Program-made: the position numbers and the translations under genes | Shown here: piece by piece, positions 15,249 through 20,539 of the stretch | Layout of the letters: each line of letters opens with the position of its first letter | How positions within the stretch are numbered: the first letter of the stretch is position 1 | Source: an uncultured Mailhella sp. | GTDB taxonomy: Bacteria; Desulfobacterota; Desulfovibrionia; Desulfovibrionales; Desulfovibrionaceae | Reading direction: 5' to 3' | Assembly: GCF_905187505.1 (NCBI RefSeq) | Contig: NZ_CAJJIC010000034.1 | Location: 1-21,973 of the forward strand | Length of the DNA stretch: 21,973 nucleotides | The notes under the pieces: generated by a model | Told to the model about the DNA's origin: nothing | Seen by the model: only the letters and a program-made list of their open reading frames with translations | Databases searched by the model: none

Positions 15249-16184
15249 ATGTACGGCGACCTCAAAATTCTCACGGGTACGGCCAATCCACAGCTGGCCA
15301 TGGACATTTGCGACCACCTCGGCTGCTCCCTCACACCGGCGCTCTGCACCACGTTCAGCGACGGAGAGCTGCGCGTTGAAATCGGCGCCAGCGTTCGCGG
15401 GCACGACGTGTTCGTCATTCAGTCCACCTGCGCCCCGGCCAACAAGTCGCTCATGGAACTGTGCCTTATCCTTGATGCCCTGAAGCGCGCCAGCGCCGGC
15501 CGCATCACGGCCGTCATTCCCTATTTCGGCTATGCCCGTCAGGACCGCAAGGTCAGCCCCCGCGCTCCCATCAGCGCCAAGCTCGTTTCCGATTTTCTCA
15601 CCGTGGCCGGCGCCCAGCGCATCGTTACGGTGGATCTTCATGCCGGTCAGATCCAGGGCTTCTTCAACTGCCCTGTGGACAACCTGTACGCCCGTCCGGT
15701 GCTGCTGAAGAAGCTCAGCGCGCTTTCCGGCGACATCGTCATGGTTTCCCCCGACGCCGGCGGCGTGGAACGCGCCCGTTCCTTCGCCAAGAAGATGGAC
15801 GCCAGCCTTGCCGTCATCGACAAGCGCCGTGATCGTCCCAATCAGGTGGCGGAAATGCACATCGTCGGCGACGTCGCCGGCAAGACCGCCGTGCTCGTGG
15901 ACGACATGATCGACACCGCGGGCACCATCTGCACGGCAGCCAACATTCTCATGGAAGGCGGCGCCAAGGAAGTGTACGCCTGCGCTACGCACGCCGTGCT
16001 TTCCGGCCCGGCCTGCGACCGCCTCAATGACTCCCCCTTCAAGGAAGTCATCGTGACCGACACCATTCCGCTCGGCGACCATGCCGCCCAGTGTGAAAAG
16101 CTCCGTGTGGCTTCCGTTGCCGGAGTCCTGGCCAAGAGTATCCGCAATATTCACGACGGTTCTTCTGTTAGCGCCCTGTTCTAG
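15249..16184 (+). CDS. prs: Ribose-phosphate pyrophosphokinase (PRPP synthetase)
   Basis: This 311-residue class I PRPP synthetase makes PRPP from ribose-5-phosphate and ATP for nucleotide, histidine and tryptophan synthesis. Motifs are the N-terminal MYGDLKILTG, FSDGELRVEI (about 34-43), the ATP region YFGYARQDRK (about 93-102), VTVDLHAGQIQGFF (about 126-139), and the PRPP-binding loop VLVDDMIDTAGT (about 217-228). The start at 15249 is the family start. AGGAAGGG lies 10-17 nt upstream, and an out-of-frame ATG at 15241 sits closer to it, which may lower initiation. A GTATC-TCGG-GATAC hairpin (15211-15224) lies in the leader. rplY follows after 71 nt, the usual partnership in this family. Confidence 0.96.
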   Translation: MYGDLKILTGTANPQLAMDICDHLGCSLTPALCTTFSDGELRVEIGASVRGHDVFVIQSTCAPANKSLMELCLILDALKRASAGRITAVIPYFGYARQDRKVSPRAPISAKLVSDFLTVAGAQRIVTVDLHAGQIQGFFNCPVDNLYARPVLLKKLSALSGDIVMVSPDAGGVERARSFAKKMDASLAVIDKRRDRPNQVAEMHIVGDVAGKTAVLVDDMIDTAGTICTAANILMEGGAKEVYACATHAVLSGPACDRLNDSPFKEVIVTDTIPLGDHAAQCEKLRVASVAGVLAKSIRNIHDGSSVSALF

Positions 16185-16255
16185 TCGGGGTATTGAAGAC
16201 GATATATCGCGCCGCGCCCCGTTCGACGGGAGACGGCCCATAAGGAGAAAGCATC

Positions 16256-16846
16256 ATGTCCGAACTGAAAACTCTTTCTGTGAAGAAGCGTACCGCTTTC
16301 GGCAAAGGCGTCAACCGCCGCCTGCGTACCGAAGATCTGGTGCCCGGCGTGTACTACACCGCCGACGGTCAGAATATCGCCGTTCAGATGGCTGAACTGC
16401 CCCTCAACAAGATTTACGAACAGGTCGGCCGCACCAACGTCTTCCAGCTCGAAATCGAAGACGAGAACGGCAACAAGACCCTGCATCCCGTGTTCGTGTG
16501 GGACGCCCAGTACTCCCCTGTGAAGAACACCTTCACTCATGTCGACTTCTTCGGCGTTGACCTCGACAAGGAAATTAAGGTCAAGGTGCAGGTGGAATAC
16601 GTCGGCACTCCCAAGGGCGTGAAGATGGGCGGCACCATGGAAACCTACCGCGACGAAGTGGTGCTTTCCGCCAAGCCTGCCGATATGCCCCGCAAGGTCA
16701 ACCTTGACGTGTCCGGTCTGGAAATCAACCAGAGCATCCGCGTTTCCAACATGCCTCTTCCCGAAGGCGTGAAGGCCGTGTACAAGTCCGACTTCACCAT
16801 GGTCGCCGTCTTCATGGAAGGCGCCGAGGAAGCTCCCGCCGAATAA
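16256..16846 (+). CDS. rplY: Ribosomal protein bL25, long CTC form
   Basis: The 196-residue protein has the N-terminal 5S-rRNA-binding domain, with LSVKKRTAFGKGVNRRLR about 6-23 and LVPGVYYTADG. It also has the C-terminal TL5/CTC domain (about 97-185, with the DVSGLEINQSIRVSNMPLPEGV segment). It binds 5S rRNA in the large ribosomal subunit; in other bacteria the CTC form is linked to general stress. A strong AAGGAGAAAG precedes the ATG at 16256. A small CCCGT-TCG-ACGGG hairpin (16218-16230) lies in the leader. The gene ends in a good terminator (16872-16909). Confidence 0.95.
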   Translation: MSELKTLSVKKRTAFGKGVNRRLRTEDLVPGVYYTADGQNIAVQMAELPLNKIYEQVGRTNVFQLEIEDENGNKTLHPVFVWDAQYSPVKNTFTHVDFFGVDLDKEIKVKVQVEYVGTPKGVKMGGTMETYRDEVVLSAKPADMPRKVNLDVSGLEINQSIRVSNMPLPEGVKAVYKSDFTMVAVFMEGAEEAPAE

Positions 16847-16871
16847 TGGCGTGAGTCGAGTCTGAACTTTC

Positions 16872-16909
16872 GGGCCGGGACAGATTTTCTGCCCCGGCCC
16901 TTTCATTTT
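16872..16909 (+). terminator. Intrinsic terminator after rplY
   Basis: GGGCCGGG (16872-16879) pairs with CCCGGCCC (16893-16900). The stem continues as CAGA/TCTG after one mismatch and is followed by TTTCATTTT. It ends only 11 nt before the ruvC start codon. Confidence 0.88.
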
Positions 16910-16920
16910 GCGAGAAAAGC

Positions 16921-17436
16921 ATGATTTCTTCCTCGGAATCCGCCGTCACCGTTCTGGGCATAGACCCCGGCTCCAACGTCACCGGCTGGGGCGTGGTACG
17001 TGAATCCTCCGGCAGGCTGGAGCTTCTGGCCAACGGCGTTCTGCGCGTAAAGGGCAGCTCCTTTCCCGATCGTCTGGCCTTCATCTATCACGGACTGCAC
17101 GACATCATCGAAGAATACCGTCCCGAAGAGGCCGGAGTGGAGCAGGTGTTCGCGGCAAAGAACGTCATGTCCACCATCAAGCTGGCTCAGGCTCGCGGAG
17201 CGGCCATAGCCGCCTGCGCCTCGTTCCGTCTTGCCGTGCAGGACTACGAGCCCACGCTCGTGAAAAAGACCCTGGTGGGCACAGGCAGGGCCGACAAGGA
17301 ACAGGTGGCCTTCATGGTGGCGCGTCTTCTGGGCCGAGCTCACATCGACGGGCCGCTTGACACTACGGATGCGCTGGCCATAGCGGTCTGCCATCTCACG
17401 CTGCGACGCTTCCGCAGGCTGGAGAGCCTGGCCTGA
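16921..17436 (+). CDS. ruvC: Holliday junction endonuclease RuvC
   Basis: This 171-residue resolvase cuts Holliday junctions as a dimer with RuvAB. The RNase H-like core shows LGIDPGSNVTGWGV with the first catalytic Asp (about D15), GVEQVFAAKN with the catalytic Glu (about E74), and the C-terminal DTTDALAIAVCH with the remaining acidic and His metal ligands (about 143-154). Length fits the family. The ATG at 16921 is preceded only by a weak GAGAAA. The gene starts 11 nt after the rplY terminator, so transcription must come from read-through or from a promoter inside the terminator or rplY. ruvA and ruvB do not follow in this window. Confidence 0.95.
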   Translation: MISSSESAVTVLGIDPGSNVTGWGVVRESSGRLELLANGVLRVKGSSFPDRLAFIYHGLHDIIEEYRPEEAGVEQVFAAKNVMSTIKLAQARGAAIAACASFRLAVQDYEPTLVKKTLVGTGRADKEQVAFMVARLLGRAHIDGPLDTTDALAIAVCHLTLRRFRRLESLA

Positions 17437-17446
17437 CGGACTTCGG

Positions 17447-17486
17447 CCGCCTCAAGGCGGGAAAGGCGTTCGGAAACGCGTTTTTT
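17447..17486 (+). terminator. Tandem hairpins terminating ruvC
   Basis: CCGCC-TCAA-GGCGG (17447-17460) is followed by GCGTT-CGGA-AACGC (17466-17479) and then TTTTTT (17481-17486). The second hairpin plus T-run has the form of an intrinsic terminator, 29 nt after the stop. Confidence 0.7.
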
Positions 17487-17524
17487 CCTCTCGGGCTTTT
17501 CAGAAAAAGCGCGTCCCTTTCCCT

Positions 17525-17556
17525 CGGAAGGCGCATGCCTTCCGGCCGGCCGGAAG
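17525..17556. repeat. Overlapping perfect palindromes with mutually exclusive folds
   Basis: CGGAAGGC (17525-17532) pairs with GCCTTCCG (17537-17544). That second arm is also part of the perfect 18-bp palindrome CTTCCGGCCGGCCGGAAG (17539-17556). The middle arm can therefore pair either left or right. GGAG and an ATG opening a 46-codon frame lie directly downstream (17558-17571). Confidence 0.6.
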
Positions 17557-17568
17557 CGGAGCGCCGTC

Positions 17569-17709
17569 ATGAAGTCTGAAGCGCGCCGCTCCTCCGTCCT
17601 GCGGGAGAGACGGAGAGAAAGGGCCCGCAGAGATGGTCGTGCGAGTTTTTTTACGAGAAAGAACTTGCGTTCCGGTTCGGAAGGCCAAAGGACACAAAAA
17701 AAGTTTTAA
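17569..17709 (+). CDS. Possible small, very basic protein (46 residues)
   Basis: An ATG with GGAG 7 nt upstream opens a 46-residue frame dominated by Arg and Lys (a stretch reads LRERRRERARRDGRASFFTR). No family is recognised. In favour are the well-placed ribosome-binding site and the structured DNA immediately before it. Against are the strongly biased composition, which GC-rich intergenic DNA easily produces, and the fact that its 3' part contains a copy of a non-coding repeat (17655-17675) also found ahead of dsrC. If real, it could bind nucleic acid. Low confidence. Confidence 0.22.
   Translation: MKSEARRSSVLRERRRERARRDGRASFFTRKNLRSGSEGQRTQKKF
17655..17689 (+). repeat. Promoter-like repeat, copy 1
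   Basis: GAGAAAGAACTTGCGT (17655-17670) followed by TCCGG and GGCCAAA (17683-17689) recurs as GAGAAAGGACTTGCGT, TCCGG and GGCCAAA at 18744-18771. Both copies have a T-run just before. In copy 1 no good -10 box follows at the right distance. Confidence 0.55.
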
Positions 17710-17930
17710 TAAAAAAGAACAATGTTTTTAGTGTGTTGTATCGAAGATGAGTCATGTTTTTCTTAAGATGGGTTCTGAACGTGGGGAAATCGGCGTCCGG
17801 AGCGTGCGCATGACGGGAGAATATGCCGTGCCGAACGGCGTTTTCCGGCCTGCCAGTGACCTTCGTTCTCCCCTTTGACACCCCGGTGTTCAAATTTTTT
17901 TTGGCGTCTCTCCCCATGCGGGAAACAGAG
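17690..17930. other. AT-rich intergenic stretch without a supported gene
   Basis: Several homopolymer runs of A or T and no convincing ribosome-binding site or coding bias are seen. Frames open here (for example 17823-18068) have low-complexity, biased composition and run through the sigma-54 promoter downstream, so they are not called. It is best read as upstream regulatory DNA for the promoter at 18044. Confidence 0.4.
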
Positions 17931-17988
17931 AAACGTGCCTGTTCAAAAAAAAATACGTTTTTCCTCCGTATTAAGAGTCTTTATGGAG
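17930..17988. promoter_or_regulatory. Candidate activator-binding dyads upstream of the sigma-54 promoter
   Basis: Two imperfect inverted repeats lie here. GAGAAACGT (about 17928-17936) pairs with ACGTTTTTC (17955-17963), with one mismatch and an 18-nt spacer. CTCCGTA (17964-17970) pairs with TATGGAG (17982-17988), with one mismatch and an 11-nt spacer. They lie about 80-145 nt before the predicted start, where sigma-54 enhancer-binding proteins usually bind. Assignment is positional inference only. Confidence 0.35.
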
Positions 17989-18001
17989 AGGGTAAAATTT
18001 A

Positions 18002-18014
18002 TAATTATTTGATT
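18002..18014 (+). promoter_or_regulatory. IHF-consensus site
   Basis: TAATTATTTGATT matches YAANNNNTTGATW, the reverse complement of the IHF consensus WATCAANNNNTTR, at every fixed position. It lies in A/T-rich DNA about 57-69 nt before the predicted start. IHF commonly bends DNA at this distance between an enhancer and a sigma-54 promoter. Confidence 0.6.
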
Positions 18015-18043
18015 TTATTGATTAATATAAAATATGATTCTGT

Positions 18044-18060
18044 TTGGCACGAAAATTGCA
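18044..18060 (+). promoter_or_regulatory. Sigma-54 (RpoN) promoter
   Basis: TTGGCACGAAAATTGCA matches the sigma-54 consensus TGGCAC-N5-TTGCW exactly. The invariant GG (18046-18047) and GC (18058-18059) are separated by 10 nt. Predicted transcription start is near 18071. Such promoters need an ATP-driven enhancer-binding protein. The orientation points to the short terminated transcript at 18071-18140 and, beyond it, to the SEC-C gene. Confidence 0.85.
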
Positions 18061-18070
18061 GTATATGAGA

Positions 18071-18140
18071 CATCATTCCTTTGGAACAGCAATCAACATC
18101 GTCTGCCCGTCGGCCTCCCTCTCCGGCGGGCTTTTTTTTT
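18071..18140 (+). ncRNA. Candidate sigma-54-dependent small RNA (about 70 nt) or attenuated leader
   Basis: The predicted start from the RpoN promoter is near 18071, and a strong intrinsic terminator ends at about 18140, defining a transcript of about 70 nt. The 5' half is mostly unstructured, with a tiny TTCC-TTT-GGAA stem (18076-18086), and contains a pyrimidine stretch resembling an anti-Shine-Dalgarno sequence (ATTCCTTT). The 3' half is the terminator hairpin with a long U tail, the layout of many Hfq-type regulatory RNAs. No ATG-started frame lies within it. The alternative is a leader with an attenuator for the SEC-C gene, whose ATG is 72 nt further on. The exact 5' end is estimated from promoter geometry. 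Confidence 0.5.
18105..18140 (+). terminator. Strong intrinsic terminator just downstream of the sigma-54 promoter
   Basis: GCCCGTCGG (18105-18113) pairs with CCGGCGGGC (18123-18131) with one G-T wobble and a 9-nt loop, followed by nine T residues (18132-18140). No protein gene ends upstream of it on this strand within 660 nt, which is why it implies a short non-coding transcript. Confidence 0.9.
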
Positions 18141-18211
18141 GCCTCTTCCCGGGCTTGTCAACGGAGAAAAATGCGGGCACACTGCGCGCAAACCTTTTGG
18201 AGGATATTTCT

Positions 18212-18703
18212 ATGAGTCTTTGTCCCTGTGGCTCCGGCCTTGAGCTGGATGCCTGCTGCGGCCAGTATATCGAAGGAAAGGCCAAGGCTCCCACGGCCGA
18301 AGCCCTCATGCGCGCCCGTTACACCGCGCACTGCCTGGGCAAATATCAGTTCCTTACCGACACCACGCATCCTGAGTTCCGCGAGGATGCCTCTGCCGAT
18401 GAAATCAAGGAATGGTCTTCCCTCATGACCTGGGAAGGACTTGAGATTATTGAGACCGTGGAAGGCGGCGAGCATGATTCCACCGGTGAGGTGAAGTTCA
18501 GCGCCCACTACAGCGTGCAGAACGTGCCCCAGGAGCTGCGCGAGGACGCCTTCTTCCGCAAAGAAGGCGACGAGTGGTTCTATGTGGAGGGCAACGTCTA
18601 CGCCAAGCAGCCCGTCCGTCGCGAGACCCCCAAGATCGGTCGCAACGATCCCTGCCCCTGCGGAAGCGGCAAGAAGTACAAGAAGTGCTGCATGCCCCGC
18701 TAG
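18212..18703 (+). CDS. YchJ-type protein with two SEC-C zinc motifs (UPF0225)
   Basis: This 163-residue cytoplasmic protein has SEC-C zinc-binding motifs at both ends. LCPCGSGLELDACCG lies at the N-terminus (about 3-17), and DPCPCGSGKKYKKCC lies at the C-terminus (about 146-160). Between them is an NTF2-like middle domain, with ALMRARYTAHCLGKYQFLTDTTHP typical of YchJ (about 31-54). The biochemical function of YchJ is not established; SEC-C motifs in SecA mediate SecB and ribosome contacts. The ATG at 18212 has GGAGG 8 nt upstream and the Cys motif begins immediately. In-frame codons further upstream run through the sigma-54 promoter and terminator and are rejected. A palindrome CCCGCTAGCGGG (18696-18707) overlaps the stop codon. 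Confidence 0.92.
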   Translation: MSLCPCGSGLELDACCGQYIEGKAKAPTAEALMRARYTAHCLGKYQFLTDTTHPEFREDASADEIKEWSSLMTWEGLEIIETVEGGEHDSTGEVKFSAHYSVQNVPQELREDAFFRKEGDEWFYVEGNVYAKQPVRRETPKIGRNDPCPCGSGKKYKKCCMPR

Positions 18704-18743
18704 CGGGCTGAAACGGCGAGAAGGGCTTTTCTGCGTTTTTCAG

Positions 18744-18782
18744 GAGAAAGGACTTGCGTCTCCGGCCAAAACCCTGTACAAG
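18744..18782 (+). promoter_or_regulatory. Promoter-like repeat copy 2, probable dsrC promoter
   Basis: The repeated element GAGAAAGGACTTGCGT (18744-18759) supplies a -35-like TTGCGT (18754-18759). After 17 nt TACAAG (18777-18782, 4 of 6 to TATAAT) follows. The predicted start is near 18789, leaving a dsrC leader of about 210 nt. Confidence 0.5.
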
Positions 18783-18788
18783 GCTTTT

Positions 18789-19000
18789 CCGGCAGTTCTT
18801 TTACCCGACGGCAATCGGCGCGAGCCGGAGAGGTTTTGCAGGACGGCAAAAAGAATGGCTGGCAGGACTTGTCATTTCCCCATATTTGTGGCAGGCTCCC
18901 TGAACAGAAGGAACGTCTTTTTCCTTTTTTGTATGTATGTGAGTCTGCGCACAACGCAGACAATTTCCCCACAGTCCCAACATGTCCAAGGAGGACGCGC
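18789..19000 (+). promoter_or_regulatory. Long structured leader of dsrC
   Basis: No gene is seen in this stretch. It contains a terminator-like hairpin AAGGAA-CGTCTTT-TTCCTT followed by TTTT (18908-18930), and then a perfect hairpin GTCTGCG-CACAA-CGCAGAC (18943-18961), before the AAGGAGG ribosome-binding site. The first could act as an attenuator. No known riboswitch class is recognised. Confidence 0.4.
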
Positions 19001-19318
19001 ATGGCTGAAGTTTCTTTCCAGGGAAAAACCTTTGAAGTCGACGAAGACGGCTTCCTGCTTCGTTTCGAAGACTGGTGCCCTGAATGGCTGGAATACGTGA
19101 AGGAATCCGAAGGTATTCCGGAACTCACCGCCGATCATCATAAGGTTATTGATTTCCTGCAGGACTACTACAAGAAGAATGGTATCGCCCCCATGGTGCG
19201 TATCATGTCCAAGAACACCGGCTACAAGCTGAAGGAAATCTACGAACTGTTCCCCTCCGGCCCCGGCAAGGGCGCCTGCAAGATGGCCGGTCTGCCCAAG
19301 CCCACCGGCTGCGTGTAG
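19001..19318 (+). CDS. dsrC: DsrC, sulfur-carrier partner of dissimilatory sulfite reductase
   Basis: This 105-residue protein carries sulfite-derived sulfur as a trisulfide between its two C-terminal cysteines during DsrAB reduction in the cytoplasm. The DsrMKJOP complex then reduces it. Both cysteines are present (C93 and C104) in GACKMAGLPKPTGCV, with the CX10C spacing and penultimate position that mark true DsrC rather than single-Cys TusE. The rest (FEVDEDGFLLRFEDWCPEW, HHKVIDFLQDYYKKNGIAPMVR, SKNTGYKLKEIYELFPSGPGKGACK) is typical, and length matches exactly. The ATG at 19001 has AAGGAGG 7 nt upstream. The gene is monocistronic, with a long leader and three 3' hairpins, as is common for this highly expressed gene that lies apart from dsrAB. 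Confidence 0.98.
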   Translation: MAEVSFQGKTFEVDEDGFLLRFEDWCPEWLEYVKESEGIPELTADHHKVIDFLQDYYKKNGIAPMVRIMSKNTGYKLKEIYELFPSGPGKGACKMAGLPKPTGCV

Positions 19319-19329
19319 GCCGTTTGATT

Positions 19330-19358
19330 CGACCTCTGGTCGCCTAACGACTGTTAGG
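19330..19358 (+). repeat. Two stem-loops in the dsrC 3' untranslated region
   Basis: CGACC-TCT-GGTCG (19330-19342) is directly followed by CCTAAC-GACT-GTTAGG (19343-19358). Both are perfect and abut the terminator hairpin. They probably shield the mRNA 3' end from exonucleases. Confidence 0.55.
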
Positions 19359-19360
19359 AA

Positions 19361-19392
19361 AGGCGAAAGAGTTTTACTCTTTCGCCTTTTTT
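19361..19392 (+). terminator. Intrinsic terminator of dsrC
   Basis: AGGCGAAAGAG (19361-19371) pairs perfectly with CTCTTTCGCCT (19377-19387) over a 5-nt loop and is followed by a T-run. Confidence 0.93.
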
Positions 19393-19472
19393 CTACTTGC
19401 CTGCCGGAAATGGCTCTGATAGAGATAGGACATCCGAGTTTGCCATAACATTTTTAAGTAATGGAGGATTCC

Positions 19473-20477
19473 ATGAAAGTGTTTCGTAATGCGCTGGCTG
19501 TCGCGGCTCTGGTGATGGGGATTGCCTCTGCTGCCCAGGCCGCTGACATGATTCGCAAGGTGGACAGTTTCGATCTGCTCGCCGACCAGTCCGGCTCCAT
19601 GATGATGCAGGCTCCTGACCTCAAGATGACCAAGGCCGCCGCTGCCAAGCAGGTTCTTGCCGCCGTGAATGAAGCCATTCCGGATCTTGGCTACAAGGCG
19701 TCCATGCATACCGTTGCCCCTGCCGGCCAGGTCGTTTCCTATGGCGACTGGGATCGTTCCGCCATGAACGACGGCATTGCCTCCCTTGAAAGTGACGGCG
19801 TCATTTTCGGCCGCATGACCCCCATGGGCGACGGTTTTGCCGCCAACTCCGGTGACTATGCCACCATGGCCCGTCCTACCGCCATCGTGCTTGCTTCCGA
19901 CGGCGCCAACAACACCGGCATCGACCCCGTGGCCGAAGCTGCCGCCATCTATCAGGCTCAGCCCGGCATCTGCTTCCATGTCATTTCCTTTGCCGACACT
20001 CCCGAAGGTCAGGCCGTTCTCGACAAGATCGCCGCTCTGAACTCCTGCTCCGTGTCCGTGAAGGGTTCCGATCTTCTGGCCGACCAGAATGCCGTGAACC
20101 AGTTCGTGGCCGACGTGTTCTACACCACCGGTGCTCCCGTTGCCGAAGAAGCCCTCGTGCTCCACGGCGTGAACTTCGCGTTCGACTCCTATGCTCTTGA
20201 CGCCAAGGCTCAGGGAATCCTCGATGAAGCTGCCGCCGTTCTCAAGGAAAAGAACGTGAGCGTGACCCTCGAAGGCTGGACCGACTCCATCGGTACCGAC
20301 GCCTACAACAAGAAGCTGTCCCAGAACCGCGCCAACGCGGTTAAGGCCTATCTGGTCGAGCAGGGCGTGCCCGCTTCCAAGCTGACCGCCATCGGCATGG
20401 GCAAGTCCTTCAAGTACGACAACTCCACCGAAGAAGGCCGTTACCTGAACCGTCGCGTGGAAATTCTCTTCAACTAA
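19473..20477 (+). CDS. Secreted von Willebrand A / OmpA-like fusion protein
   Basis: The 334-residue precursor has a signal peptide (about 1-24, ending AAQAA). A VWA domain follows with a MIDAS metal site, DQSGS (D38, S40, S42), and a later LASDGANN segment supplying the distal Asp. A C-terminal OmpA/Pal peptidoglycan-binding domain begins near residue 225 (VNFAFDSYALDAKAQGILDEAA, then EGWTDSIGTDAYNKKLSQNRA and NRRVEI). It is expected to sit in the periplasm or outer membrane, bound to peptidoglycan, with the VWA domain available for a metal-dependent protein contact. The partner is unknown. The ATG at 19473 has GGAGG 6 nt upstream. It lies 154 nt after dsrC, behind a terminator, and is followed by its own terminator. 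Codon use is strongly biased, suggesting high expression. Confidence 0.9.
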   Translation: MKVFRNALAVAALVMGIASAAQAADMIRKVDSFDLLADQSGSMMMQAPDLKMTKAAAAKQVLAAVNEAIPDLGYKASMHTVAPAGQVVSYGDWDRSAMNDGIASLESDGVIFGRMTPMGDGFAANSGDYATMARPTAIVLASDGANNTGIDPVAEAAAIYQAQPGICFHVISFADTPEGQAVLDKIAALNSCSVSVKGSDLLADQNAVNQFVADVFYTTGAPVAEEALVLHGVNFAFDSYALDAKAQGILDEAAAVLKEKNVSVTLEGWTDSIGTDAYNKKLSQNRANAVKAYLVEQGVPASKLTAIGMGKSFKYDNSTEEGRYLNRRVEILFN

Positions 20478-20494
20478 CTGTTGACTGATACTGC

Positions 20495-20523
20495 GAGAGG
20501 CCCGGCAATCCGGGCCTCTCTTT
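20495..20523 (+). terminator. Terminator after the VWA-OmpA gene
   Basis: GAGAGGCCCGG (20495-20505) pairs perfectly with CCGGGCCTCTC (20510-20520) over CAAT and is followed by only three T residues. It ends 16 nt before the next start codon. Confidence 0.85.
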
Positions 20524-20539
20524 CCAACGGAGTTTTTTG

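Noticed and set aside
17823..18068. 81-codon frame in the AT-rich intergenic region
   Set aside because: It has no ribosome-binding site, runs across the IHF and RpoN sites, and its composition follows local base bias.
18044..18211. N-terminal extension of the SEC-C protein in the same frame
   Set aside because: It would begin inside the sigma-54 promoter and read through the terminator hairpin; the ATG at 18212 has a strong GGAGG and starts the Cys motif.
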